A DNA stretch of 42,658 bases from DSUN01 sp035527715 (GTDB lineage: Bacteria; Planctomycetota; PUPC01; DSUN01): NCBI GenBank assembly GCA_035527715.1, contig DATKZY010000093.1, positions 1 to 42,658 of the forward strand. The letters run 5' to 3'. A program made the position numbers and the translations under genes. Under the pieces are notes generated by a model. The model saw only the letters and a program-made list of their open reading frames with translations. It made no database searches and had not been told where the DNA came from. Shown piece by piece: positions 7,617-15,480 of this stretch (the first letter of the stretch is position 1; each line of letters opens with the position of its first letter).

Positions 7617-8263
7617 AGGCGCCGGCGATGGCTGACGAAGAGAAGAAGGCCCCAGGGACCCCTGAGCCCGAGACCGAGAGCTGCGAGCACCTCGAGGAGG
7701 AGGTGCCCACCGAGGAGCAGGAGCAGTCGGTCTCCGACACCCAGGCGAGCGAGCTGGCCACCGTGGAGGTGCTGGCCCAAGAGGTCGAGGAGTTGCGCAC
7801 CCGGGCCGCCGAGCGCGACGACTTCCTCGACAGGCTCCAGCGAACGAAGGCCGAGTTCATCAACTACCAGAAACGCCAGGAGCGCGACCGCGAGCGCTCG
7901 AGCGAGGAGGCGCGCCGGGCCTTTGCGCTGCGCGTGCTCCCCGTCCTCGACGACCTGGACCTCGCCCTCGCCACGGCGCGCGGCAATGCCAATGCTTCGG
8001 CCCTTCTGCGGGGGGTCGAGCTCATTCACGGCAAGCTTCTGGCCGCACTGCGCGAGGAGGGGGTCGTGCCCTTCGATGCCTTGGGAAAGCCGTATGACCC
8101 GGCCTTCCACGAAGCCATCGCGCAGGTGGACAGGCCCGACGTCCTCGACCGCAGTATCGTCGAGGTGGTTCGCGGGGGATACCTGCTCGGCGAGCGGCTC
8201 CTGCGCGCGGCCCGGGTGGTCGTGGCCAGAGGAGCCAAGGCCGACGGCTCGGCGAGCGGGTGA
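7613..8263 (+). CDS. grpE: Nucleotide exchange factor GrpE
   Basis: 216 residues. The acidic N-terminus is variable; the long coiled coil (about residues 45-100; LAQEVEELRTRAAERDDFLD) leads into RTKAEFINYQKRQERDRE, which is diagnostic for GrpE. The C-terminal beta domain has YDPAFHEAIAQV and GYLLGERLLRAARVVVA. GrpE releases ADP from DnaK. The start ATG overlaps the dnaJ stop (ATGA); a second ATG at 7628 is possible because the first five residues are not conserved. The dnaJ-grpE coupling supports joint expression of DnaK co-chaperones. Confidence 0.93.
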   Translation: MKAPAMADEEKKAPGTPEPETESCEHLEEEVPTEEQEQSVSDTQASELATVEVLAQEVEELRTRAAERDDFLDRLQRTKAEFINYQKRQERDRERSSEEARRAFALRVLPVLDDLDLALATARGNANASALLRGVELIHGKLLAALREEGVVPFDALGKPYDPAFHEAIAQVDRPDVLDRSIVEVVRGGYLLGERLLRAARVVVARGAKADGSASG

Positions 8264-8287
8264 ACCCGTCAGAGGTGGTGGGACGAC

Positions 8288-8623
8288 ATGCCGACGTATG
8301 AGTACGAGTGCGAAGCCTGCGGGACCACGTTCGAGCGGTTCCAGGGGATCACGGAGGCCCCAATCCGGCGGTGCCCACAATGCCGCCGCGCCAAGGTGCG
8401 ACGCCTGATCAGCGCCGGGGGCGGCCTGCTCTTCCGAGGGTCGGGCTTCTACACCACCGACTACCGCAGCTCCGAGTACCAGGCGCAGGCCAAGGCGGAG
8501 ACCAAGGCGGAGACCAAGGCGGAGACCGGCCCCCCCGCGGGTGGCGGCAAGAGCGAAGCGCCAGCGAAGCACGCCCCCAAGAAGGAGGCTGCGCACAAGC
8601 ATGGCGGCAAGGCAGCGGAGTGA
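8288..8623 (+). CDS. FmdB-family zinc ribbon protein
   Basis: 111 residues. The N-terminal FmdB/CxxC_CxxC ribbon reads MPTYEYECEACGTTFE followed by RRCPQCRRAKVRRL, giving two CxxC pairs for one zinc. A GSGFYTTDY segment typical of the family follows. The C-terminal tail is low-complexity (Lys, Ala, Glu, Thr) and includes three KAET repeats encoded by a 12-bp tandem repeat. The family is often called a putative regulatory protein, but its biochemical role is not established. It follows grpE by 24 bp and overlaps yacG by 23 bp. Confidence 0.85.
   Translation: MPTYEYECEACGTTFERFQGITEAPIRRCPQCRRAKVRRLISAGGGLLFRGSGFYTTDYRSSEYQAQAKAETKAETKAETGPPAGGGKSEAPAKHAPKKEAAHKHGGKAAE
8491..8526 (+). repeat. 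12-bp tandem repeat inside the FmdB-like gene
   Basis: Three exact copies of CAAGGCGGAGAC (8491-8502, 8503-8514, 8515-8526). They encode the repeated KAET peptide in the tail of the zinc ribbon protein. Copy number could vary by slippage without frameshift. Confidence 0.8.
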
Positions 8624-8852
8624 CGCCACGCCGCGCGCCGACCGAGCGCCGGCGACCTGTCCCGTCTGCTCCACGCCCGTCGCACGCGGCGCCAGGGCCT
8701 TTCCTTTCTGCTCGGAACGGTGTAAGCTGGTGGACCTGGGACGGTGGCTGGGTGGCCGGTATCGAATCGAGGTGCCGCTCGAGACGGCCGAGGGCGGCGC
8801 CGGGGCAAGCGGGCCTCCCGACGAGGAACCCCTTTCCGAGGGCACACCATGA
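8601..8852 (+). CDS. yacG: DNA gyrase inhibitor YacG-like zinc protein
   Basis: 83 residues. The diagnostic pattern CPVC...PFCSERCKLVDLGRWLGGRYRI is the YacG zinc finger, which in E. coli binds GyrB and inhibits gyrase. The longer frame opens at 8541 inside the FmdB-like gene. I chose the ATG at 8601 because AAGGAGG lies at 8582-8588 and because the residues before it resemble no YacG. Its stop overlaps the ATG of the next gene by 4 bp. The tail (after about residue 55) is acidic and probably unstructured. Confidence 0.85.
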   Translation: MAARQRSDATPRADRAPATCPVCSTPVARGARAFPFCSERCKLVDLGRWLGGRYRIEVPLETAEGGAGASGPPDEEPLSEGTP

Positions 8853-10207
8853 GGAAGCCGAAGGGCGACTGGACGGACCTGTTTCTGGCCTTCCGCATGC
8901 TCCTGGATCCGCGGAAGCTGTGGCTCGCCTTCAAGGGAGTCGTGTTCTCGGTAGTCCTGGTCGGGGTGCTGGTGGTGCTCTTCGCGTGCATCTACAGCGT
9001 GATGGGCATCCCGATCGCCCCGCCTCCACCGCAGGCCCTGGAGGTCCGGGGCGGGCCGGACAGTGCTCCCGCCCCCGAGGAGGCCGACGTCGTCGAGGCC
9101 ATCACAAGTGGCCGGCTGGGGGACGCCGTGCGGGCGACGCGAGGGTTCGCCCTGGGCCTCGCCGCGAAGGCGAGCGACGAGCTCCGCGCCGTCGCGTGGC
9201 GACGCGACCGGGGGCCGCTCGAGCGGGTGATGGCCCTCTGGACCTGTCAGGCCCTCGCGACGCTTGTGGCGCTGGGCCTGCTGGCCGGTTTCGTGCTGCT
9301 CTTCGTCTGGTCTTACTATGGTGCCGCGATCATGCGGCTGGCGGGCGTGGAGTACGCGCTGGGGGAGCGCATCGAGTTGAGCAGCGCCACGGCCTATACG
9401 CGGCGGAAGCACCAGTCGTTCTACGGGCCGCCGCTGGGGCTGGCCGTGGGCGTGTTGGTCGTGGGGCTTCTGGTCCTGCTCATGGGCCTGGTGTCGTGGA
9501 ACCTCCTTGTCGTGCTCGGCGCCTTCGTCGGCGTCCTGGCGGCTGGGGTGGGGGCCTCGGTGGTCCGGAACCGCACGCGCTCGGCCGCAAAGGGCGCGGC
9601 CTTCGGGCTGGCCGGGTTGGCTGGGTTGGCCGGGGCGCTGGCGCTGGTTGCCTGGTTGGGCTGGCGCGTGCCCTACGTGGGCGAGGTGGTCCTCGGGCTG
9701 CTGTCGCCGCTCGCGCTCGTGGCGGGATTCGTGATCGTGCTGCTCTGTGTGTGGCTGCTGTTCGGCATGCCGCTGATGGCCGCCGTCGTCGCGACGGGCA
9801 ACGTGGGTGCCTTCGAGGCCTGGAGCCGCTCGTTCCACTATCTGTTCATGCACCCATGGCGCTACGCGTTGTACTGCCTGGTGGGCCTGGCGCATGGCGC
9901 CGCGTGCCTTGCGTTCGTGCACCTCGTGCGCCTGGGGGTCGAGGGGGTGGCGTTCCTGCCCCTGTCGGCGGGCGCCATTCTCCTGGGCGGCCACGCGTGC
10001 GAGCCGCTTCTCGTGTTCTTCCTGTGGGTGGACCATCTCCTCCTGGACCTGGTCTTCCTCGCGTTCGTGGCAGGGTATCTCTTCACATCGCACACGATCC
10101 TCTACATGCTCCTGCGGCAGCGCGCGGACGGGACGCCGATCACCGAGGTGCACCTCGAGCCGCGGGACCAGGAGCGTGTGCTGCCGGCGCCTCCCCCCCA
10201 GGCTTGA
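8849..10207 (+). CDS. Polytopic membrane protein of unknown function
   Basis: 452 residues with about eight to nine predicted membrane helices, judged by eye at roughly 31-52, 134-157, 195-217, 219-236, 252-271, 276-306, 338-360, 365-385 and 395-420. A soluble loop (about 55-130) separates helix 1 from the rest. No transporter or enzyme motif is recognised; the N-terminal DLFLAFRMLLDPRKLWLAFKG and general layout suggest an integral membrane scaffold or channel-like protein, but I assign no function. The ATG overlaps the yacG stop (ATGA), which makes translational coupling likely. Confidence 0.75.
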   Translation: MRKPKGDWTDLFLAFRMLLDPRKLWLAFKGVVFSVVLVGVLVVLFACIYSVMGIPIAPPPPQALEVRGGPDSAPAPEEADVVEAITSGRLGDAVRATRGFALGLAAKASDELRAVAWRRDRGPLERVMALWTCQALATLVALGLLAGFVLLFVWSYYGAAIMRLAGVEYALGERIELSSATAYTRRKHQSFYGPPLGLAVGVLVVGLLVLLMGLVSWNLLVVLGAFVGVLAAGVGASVVRNRTRSAAKGAAFGLAGLAGLAGALALVAWLGWRVPYVGEVVLGLLSPLALVAGFVIVLLCVWLLFGMPLMAAVVATGNVGAFEAWSRSFHYLFMHPWRYALYCLVGLAHGAACLAFVHLVRLGVEGVAFLPLSAGAILLGGHACEPLLVFFLWVDHLLLDLVFLAFVAGYLFTSHTILYMLLRQRADGTPITEVHLEPRDQERVLPAPPPQA

Positions 10208-10268
10208 GACGGGGTGTTGGTCGGCGATTTCCGATTGCTGATCTCCGAAGTGGCCGGGGAGCGCTCCG
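10208..10268 (+). other. Short spacer before der, made largely of heptad repeats
   Basis: 61 bp. It includes the GAT-heptads at 10226-10246. No promoter is clear, so der may be read from the upstream genes. Confidence 0.5.
10226..10246 (+). repeat. Degenerate heptad repeat upstream of der
   Basis: Three consecutive 7-mers GATTTCC, GATTGCT, GATCTCC. It is one of several 7-bp periodic arrays in this window. Confidence 0.55.
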
Positions 10269-11654
10269 ATGAAGCGCCTTGCTTGCTCTTCCCAATCCGC
10301 GACCCGCAATCCGCATTCCGCAAAGGGAGGGACCCTCCCCTGCGTGGCCATCGTGGGGCGCCCCAACGTCGGCAAGTCCACGGTCTTCAATGCCCTGGTG
10401 GGGCGGCGAATCTCCATCGTCGAGCCGACCCCTGGCGTGACCCGCGACCGGGTGAGTGCGACCGTGAGCCACGCCGGGTGCGCCTTCGACCTGGTGGACA
10501 CGGGCGGCATCGGGGCCGTGGACTCCGGCGGGCTGACGCGCGACGTCGAGCGGCAGATCGAGCTGGCGCTGGGGCGGGCCGACCTGGTGCTTCTGGTCGC
10601 CGACGTGCGGGCCGGCGTGCTGCCGGACGACCGCCACATCGCGGCGCGCCTCCGCGAGCTTCAGAAGCCCGTGTTGCTCGCCGTGAACAAGGTGGACAGC
10701 GCAGCGTACGAGGCCGGGGTGGGCGAGTTCTTCGCGCTGGGCCTGGGCCAGCCCCTCGCCGTCTCGGCGGCCCATGCGAAGGGCCTCGACCGCGTGCGCG
10801 ACGGCATCGTGGCCGGCTTGCCCGCCGAGTTGTGGGGCGCGGAGCCGGCCATCGCCATGAAGCTCGCCATCGTGGGGCGCCGTAACGTCGGCAAGTCCAC
10901 CCTGGTCAATGCCATCGCCGGGGAGGAGCGGGTGATTGTCAGCGAGACCCCGGGCACGACGCGCGACGCCGTGGACGTGCGATTCGAGAAGGACGGCAAG
11001 GCGTTCATCGTCATAGACACGGCAGGGATCCACAAGGAGCGGCACGTGCGGTCGTCCGTCGAGTTCTACAGCCTCGTCCGCGCGCGCCAGTCCATCGGCA
11101 GGGCCGACGTCGTGCTGCTGCTGCTGGACGTGCAGTTGAGCATAGTGGACGTGGAGAAGCGGGTGGCCCGCGAGATCGCCGACCAGCTCAAGCCCTGCGT
11201 GATCGTGGGGAACAAGTGGGACCTGGCGAAGGGGAAGATGACCACCGAGCAGTATGCCGAGTACCTGGGAAAGGTCCTGCCCGGGCTCGGCTTCGCGCCG
11301 CTGACGTTCACCACGGCCACCTCGGGCCGGCGCGTGTGGCCGACGATCGAGCTGGCCCAGCAGCTCTTCAAGCAGGCGCACCTCCGCGCGCCGACGGCCG
11401 AGGTGAACCGCGCCCTGCGCGAGGCCGTGCGGGTGCGGAGCCCCCAGCCCTACAGAGGCCGTGTGGCCAAGCTCTTCTACGCGACCCAGGTGGACGTGGC
11501 TCCGCCCACCCTGGTGATCTTCGCCAACGACCCGGCGCTGGTCAGCCCTGTGTACGAGCGGTACCTCGGCAACGCGCTTCGGAAGCGTCTGCCGTTTCCC
11601 GAGGTGCCCATCCGCCTGCAATTCCGGCCCCGAGGCGGCGGCGGGGCGCGCTGA
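10269..11654 (+). CDS. der: Ribosome assembly GTPase Der (EngA)
   Basis: 461 residues with two consecutive GTPase domains and a C-terminal KH-like domain, the layout unique to Der. Domain 1 has GRPNVGKST, DTGG and NKVD; domain 2 has GRRNVGKST, DTAG and NKWD. Der binds 50S precursors and is essential in many bacteria. The start is uncertain. From the ATG at 10269 the first 25 residues are encoded partly by heptad repeats (10298-10322) and are not Der-like. A GTG at 10344, preceded by GGGAGG at 10325-10330, would give the usual N-terminus VAIVGRPNVGKS. I list the longer form because it has an ATG with a GGGGA upstream. Confidence 0.95.
   Translation: MKRLACSSQSATRNPHSAKGGTLPCVAIVGRPNVGKSTVFNALVGRRISIVEPTPGVTRDRVSATVSHAGCAFDLVDTGGIGAVDSGGLTRDVERQIELALGRADLVLLVADVRAGVLPDDRHIAARLRELQKPVLLAVNKVDSAAYEAGVGEFFALGLGQPLAVSAAHAKGLDRVRDGIVAGLPAELWGAEPAIAMKLAIVGRRNVGKSTLVNAIAGEERVIVSETPGTTRDAVDVRFEKDGKAFIVIDTAGIHKERHVRSSVEFYSLVRARQSIGRADVVLLLLDVQLSIVDVEKRVAREIADQLKPCVIVGNKWDLAKGKMTTEQYAEYLGKVLPGLGFAPLTFTTATSGRRVWPTIELAQQLFKQAHLRAPTAEVNRALREAVRVRSPQPYRGRVAKLFYATQVDVAPPTLVIFANDPALVSPVYERYLGNALRKRLPFPEVPIRLQFRPRGGGGAR
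10298..10322 (+). repeat. Heptad repeat array overlapping the der start region
   Basis: Units CGCGACC, CGCAATC, CGCATTC and a partial CGCA. The same CGCANTC unit occurs at 24337-24368. Confidence 0.65.
10325..10339 (+). repeat. Short palindrome over a possible der ribosome-binding site
   Basis: GGGAGGG-A-CCCTCCC, perfect 7-bp arms. If the GTG at 10344 is the start, this structure would enclose its ribosome-binding sequence and could limit translation. Confidence 0.35.
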
Positions 11655-11660
11655 GGCGCC

Positions 11661-11689
11661 TTGACCGCGCACGTCGGGCGGGCTATAAT
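11661..11689 (+). promoter_or_regulatory. Sigma70 promoter for the helix-hairpin-helix gene
   Basis: TTGACC (11661-11666), 17 bp, TATAAT (11684-11689). A TTG codon in frame with the gene lies on the -35 box itself, so that start is not real. Transcription should begin near 11696. Confidence 0.85.
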
Positions 11690-11723
11690 CCAGGCGTGTG
11701 AAGGAATCCCTGAGGGGAATGCG

Positions 11724-12119
11724 ATGGGTGAGCCCCTTCCGGGCAAGGCGCCGTGGCGCCTTCTCGACCGCGACCGGCTGGTTCTGTATTGCCTCTGCAT
11801 CCTCATGTTCGCCATTGCGGCCGGGCGCTACGCGTGGTCGCACTGGGCGCCCGCGAGAGACGTGCGGACGCTTGCCGAACACGAGCGAATCCGCTACCGC
11901 GTGGACCTGAACAAAGCCAATGAAGACGAGCTGGACCTGTTGCCGGGCATCGGGCCGGCCAAGGCGAAGCTGATCGCGAAGTATCGAGAGGCCAACGGGC
12001 CGTTCAAGACGGGCGCCGACCTCGCAGCCGTCCCTGGCATCAGCCGGGCCTGCGTGGCCGGCCTCAGGGGGCTGGTGACCCCGGATGTCGAAGGCCCACG
12101 GGAGGAGGCCCCGAAGTGA
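11724..12119 (+). CDS. ComEA-like helix-hairpin-helix protein with membrane anchor
   Basis: 131 residues. One membrane helix (about 22-40, LVLYCLCILMFAIAAG) is followed by a ComEA-type double helix-hairpin-helix: VDLNKANEDELDLLPGIGPAKAKLI and DLAAVPGISRACVAGL. Such domains bind DNA backbone without sequence specificity; ComEA is the DNA receptor for uptake, but short relatives occur in non-competent bacteria. The ATG at 11724 has AGGGGA at 11713-11718. The gene is downstream of a strong promoter and overlaps the next gene by 4 bp (GTGA). A role in DNA uptake is possible given the type IV pilus genes at the window end, but unproven. Confidence 0.85.
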   Translation: MGEPLPGKAPWRLLDRDRLVLYCLCILMFAIAAGRYAWSHWAPARDVRTLAEHERIRYRVDLNKANEDELDLLPGIGPAKAKLIAKYREANGPFKTGADLAAVPGISRACVAGLRGLVTPDVEGPREEAPK

Positions 12120-13387
12120 AGCCCCATCCGGTTCTCATCACCGGTGCTGCCCTCATCTCCGCGGTGAGCCTTGCGCTGGGTGGCTGGCAGCTTGCCCGGA
12201 GCTTCTCGGCGGACGCCCGCGCCCTGGACCTCGCGGCCCCGGTCGTTGCCGTGGCCACGGCGCTGATCTGCATCACGATGCTCGACTGGGCGCGCAACCT
12301 CCCGCGGCGCAGGGGCCGCGGCGACACAGGGGACGATGGCGAAGAGCGAGAGGGGGGGGCGCAGCGGTCCGAGGCCCGACCCTCTGCCGCCGAGCAGGAG
12401 CTCATGGCCGCAGTCGTCGCCCTGGAGGGCCTCGCCAGGGGCGAGCAGAGCCGGGACGCGACGATCGAGGAGGCCATCAAGGTGGTGGCCGGGTTCGGCC
12501 ACGCGTCGGCCGTCGCACTGTGGCTCGCGGATGAGAATGGGAGCCTTCGCCTGCGGGCGGACTACGCCCAGGGCACCGTCGCCGTCCGCGACGGCGGCGC
12601 CGTGGACGCGGCCGACGAGGCGGAGTTGCAGCAGGTTCTTGAGTGCCGTCAGCCGCTCGAGGCGAAGGGAGAGGACTCCGCACGCCTGCTCCTGCCGCTG
12701 AGGAACGGCGAACGCTGCTTCGGGGTGCTGGGCGTCACGGTCCCCGCCGCTGCGTGGGGGGAGGCGGGCGAGGCGCTCCAGCGGCTCACTGGCGAGCTGG
12801 CCCGGCTCGCCGGACCGTTCGCCCTCGCGATCGGCGCCTTGGAGACCTACGAGAGGGCCGTGTTCGACGCCAAGACGGGTGTCTACTCGCGGCGCCACCT
12901 GGCAAGCCGGCTGGGCGAGGCGGCGAGCTTCTCCCGGCGGTACGGGGAGCCGCTTTCGATGGTGCTGCTGGACATTGACCACTTCAGGATGCTGAACGCC
13001 ACGTTCGGCGCGAGCGCGGGCGACCGGGTGTTGCGCACCCTCGCGTCGCTCATCACGCAAAACGTCCGCGACGCCGACAGCGTGTATCGCTACGGCCCGG
13101 ACGAGTTCGCCGTTCTGCTGCCGAACACGGAGATCGATCGGGCGCGCGCGGTGGCGGAGCGGCTTCGGCGGATCGTGCGCGAGAGCCGGTCCCCGGCCGA
13201 CGACGGCAACCCGATCATTGCGACCGTCAGTGGCGGCGTCGCCGAGTTCGACGAGGACATGCGCGGCGTCGAGCCACTGGTCGTGCGGGCCGAGGAGGCC
13301 CTCGGCGCGGCGCGCGGGGGCGGGCGCGACCGCATCCAGACCTGGGCCAAGCCCAGCCCCGCCGCGGACCAGCCGGCGCCCAGTTGA
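12116..13387 (+). CDS. Membrane GAF-GGDEF protein with degenerate GPDEF motif
   Basis: 423 residues. Two N-terminal membrane helices (about 7-25 and 41-57), a GAF-like sensor domain (about 95-245) and a GGDEF domain (about 255-410; FDAKTGVYSRRHL, DIDHFRMLNATFG). The active-site signature reads YGPDEF (residues 326-331), with Pro328 in place of the second Gly. The upstream RDAD matches the RxxD inhibitory site at the usual distance. Intact GGDEF domains make cyclic di-GMP; with this substitution activity is doubtful and a c-di-GMP-binding role is possible. The GTG start overlaps the previous stop. The degenerate PilB-like protein near 40.3 kb has an MshEN-like N-terminus, a known c-di-GMP sensor type. 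Confidence 0.88.
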   Translation: MKPHPVLITGAALISAVSLALGGWQLARSFSADARALDLAAPVVAVATALICITMLDWARNLPRRRGRGDTGDDGEEREGGAQRSEARPSAAEQELMAAVVALEGLARGEQSRDATIEEAIKVVAGFGHASAVALWLADENGSLRLRADYAQGTVAVRDGGAVDAADEAELQQVLECRQPLEAKGEDSARLLLPLRNGERCFGVLGVTVPAAAWGEAGEALQRLTGELARLAGPFALAIGALETYERAVFDAKTGVYSRRHLASRLGEAASFSRRYGEPLSMVLLDIDHFRMLNATFGASAGDRVLRTLASLITQNVRDADSVYRYGPDEFAVLLPNTEIDRARAVAERLRRIVRESRSPADDGNPIIATVSGGVAEFDEDMRGVEPLVVRAEEALGAARGGGRDRIQTWAKPSPAADQPAPS

Positions 13388-13421
13388 GGCAAGCATTCAC
13401 CCCGAACCCTGGACAGGCGAC

Positions 13422-15467
13422 ATGGCGGCGTTTGACCTGCGCTCGAAGCTCGAGCCGTGCGGCGACCAGCCCCAGGCCATCGAGGCCCTGGTCGCGCGCT
13501 TCCGCGCCGGGGCCGGCTGCCAAACGCTGCTCGGCGTGACAGGGTCGGGGAAGACGTTCACCATGGCCCACGTGGTGGCTCGGCTCGGTCTCCCGACGCT
13601 CATCATCTCGCACAACAAGACGCTTGCCGCCCAGCTCTACAGCGAATTCCGCGACCTGTTCCCCAACAACGCCGTCGAGTACTTCGTCAGCTACTACGAC
13701 TACTTTCAGCCCGAGGCTTACATCCCCAGCACGGACACCTACATCGAGAAGGACGCCTCGATCAACGACGACCTCGACCGCCTGCGCCTGGCGGCGACGA
13801 GTGCAGTCCTCTCGCGCCGCGACGTCATCATCGTCGCCAGCGTCTCGTGCATCTACGGCCTCGGGTCGCCCGCCGACTACGAGGCGATGACCCTGACCGT
13901 GCGCGCCGGCCAGGAGATCGAGCGCGACGAGATGCTGCGGAAGCTCGTGGACATCCAGTACGACCGCAACGACTTCCAGCTCCAGCGCGGCCACTTCCGC
14001 GCGCGGGGCGACAGCGTGGAGGTGTCGCCGGCCTACCAGGAGACCGCCTACCGCATCGAGTTCCAGGGCGATGAGGTCGACCGCTTGGTCGAGATCGAGC
14101 CGCTGAGCGGCCGCAGCGTGCGCGTGCTCGACGAGTTGACCGTCTTCCCCGCCAGGCACTTCGTGCTGCCGCAGCACAAGCTCACCGATGCCCTGGGCGG
14201 CATCGAGGCGGAGCTCGAGGAGCGGCTCGCGGACCTGCGGAAGGCAGGCAAGCTCATCGAGGCCCAACGCCTCGAGGCCCGCACCCGCTACGACCTGGCG
14301 ATGCTCTCCGAGACGGGCTTCTGCCCCGGCATCGAGAACTACTCGCGGCACCTCAGTGGCCGCGCCCCGGGGAGCCGCCCCTGGGTGCTCATTGACTACT
14401 TCCCCAGCGAGTTCCTCACCATCGTGGACGAGTCGCACGTCGCCATCCCGCAGGTCCAGGGAATGTATGGCAGCGACCGGTCGCGGAAGGTGACCCTGGT
14501 CGAGCACGGGTTCCGCCTGCCCTCGGCGCTGGACAACCGCCCGCTGAAGTTCGACGAGTGGGAGGGCCTGTGCAGCCGCGTGTTCTACGTGTCCGCCACG
14601 CCCGGCCCCTACGAGCTGGGGCGCACGAAGGGCGAGGTCGTCCAGCAAGTCATTCGGCCGACCGGCCTGGTGGACCCCGCCATCGCCGTGCGGCCGGCCA
14701 GGGGACAGGTCGAGGACCTCCTCGGCGAGATCAGGAAGCGCGTCGAGCGCAAGGAGCGGGTCCTCGTCACCACCCTCACCAAGCGGCTGGCCGAGGATAT
14801 CAGCGACTACATCCTCGAGGAAGGCTACCGCTGCCGCTACCTGCACTCCGAGATCGAGACGATCGAGCGCGTGGAAATCCTCCGCGACCTCCGCAAGGGC
14901 GAGTTCGACGTCCTCGTCGGCGTCAACCTCCTGCGCGAGGGCCTCGACCTGCCCGAGGTGGCCCTCGTGGCGATCCTGGATGCGGACAAGGAGGGCTTCC
15001 TGCGCTCCGCGACCTCGCTCATCCAGATGATCGGGCGGGCCGCCCGAAACGTGAACTCCGAGGTCATCCTCTACGGCGAGGCGGTGACCGACTCGATGCG
15101 GCGGGCAATCGAGGAGACCGATCGCCGCCGCGCCATCCAGCTTGCCCACAACCGCGAGCACGGGATCACGCCGCGCACGGTTCGCAAGGAGATCCTGCGC
15201 GGCATCCAGGACGAGGTGGCCGCCCACCGCATCGAGCGCGACATGGTGGGGGAGAGCGAGGAGCGCTACGTCCGCCGCGAGCAGGTCCGCGAGATGGAGC
15301 AGGAGATGCTCGCCGCGGCGGAGGTGCTGGATTTCGAGCGGGCCGCCGCATTGCGCGACCGCATCTACACCCTCGAGGGACGCACCGCGGAGCTGGTGAA
15401 GCCGCAAACCTCGCGGCGGCCCTACAAGCGCCGGCGCAAGGGGCGCCGCAAGCAACCCTGGGAGTGA
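13422..15467 (+). CDS. uvrB: Excinuclease ABC subunit UvrB
   Basis: 681 residues, usual length. It contains Walker A GVTGSGKTFT, the UvrB-specific YYDYFQPEAYIP, the damage-probing hairpin region, helicase motifs (DESHV, VLVGVNLLREGLDLPEV, SLIQMIGRAARN) and the C-terminal UVR domain EMEQEMLAAAEVLDFERAA that contacts UvrC. It verifies damage handed over by UvrA during nucleotide excision repair. The frame extends upstream to 13218 inside the GGDEF gene; the ATG at 13422 gives the standard N-terminus FDLRSKLEPCGDQPQAI. It lies 34 bp after the GGDEF gene and 13 bp before the FAD oxidoreductase. UvrA and UvrC are not in the window. Confidence 0.97.
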   Translation: MAAFDLRSKLEPCGDQPQAIEALVARFRAGAGCQTLLGVTGSGKTFTMAHVVARLGLPTLIISHNKTLAAQLYSEFRDLFPNNAVEYFVSYYDYFQPEAYIPSTDTYIEKDASINDDLDRLRLAATSAVLSRRDVIIVASVSCIYGLGSPADYEAMTLTVRAGQEIERDEMLRKLVDIQYDRNDFQLQRGHFRARGDSVEVSPAYQETAYRIEFQGDEVDRLVEIEPLSGRSVRVLDELTVFPARHFVLPQHKLTDALGGIEAELEERLADLRKAGKLIEAQRLEARTRYDLAMLSETGFCPGIENYSRHLSGRAPGSRPWVLIDYFPSEFLTIVDESHVAIPQVQGMYGSDRSRKVTLVEHGFRLPSALDNRPLKFDEWEGLCSRVFYVSATPGPYELGRTKGEVVQQVIRPTGLVDPAIAVRPARGQVEDLLGEIRKRVERKERVLVTTLTKRLAEDISDYILEEGYRCRYLHSEIETIERVEILRDLRKGEFDVLVGVNLLREGLDLPEVALVAILDADKEGFLRSATSLIQMIGRAARNVNSEVILYGEAVTDSMRRAIEETDRRRAIQLAHNREHGITPRTVRKEILRGIQDEVAAHRIERDMVGESEERYVRREQVREMEQEMLAAAEVLDFERAAALRDRIYTLEGRTAELVKPQTSRRPYKRRRKGRRKQPWE

Positions 15468-15480
15468 AGGAGAAACCGAG

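Noticed and set aside
7274..10639. 1121-codon open frame antisense to dnaJ, grpE, yacG and the membrane protein gene
   Set aside because: It spans several well-supported genes on the other strand and reads as repetitive, charged sequence without any domain.
13218..13421. Upstream extension of uvrB
   Set aside because: It overlaps the end of the GGDEF gene and encodes arginine- and serine-rich shadow sequence; UvrB families begin at the ATG chosen.
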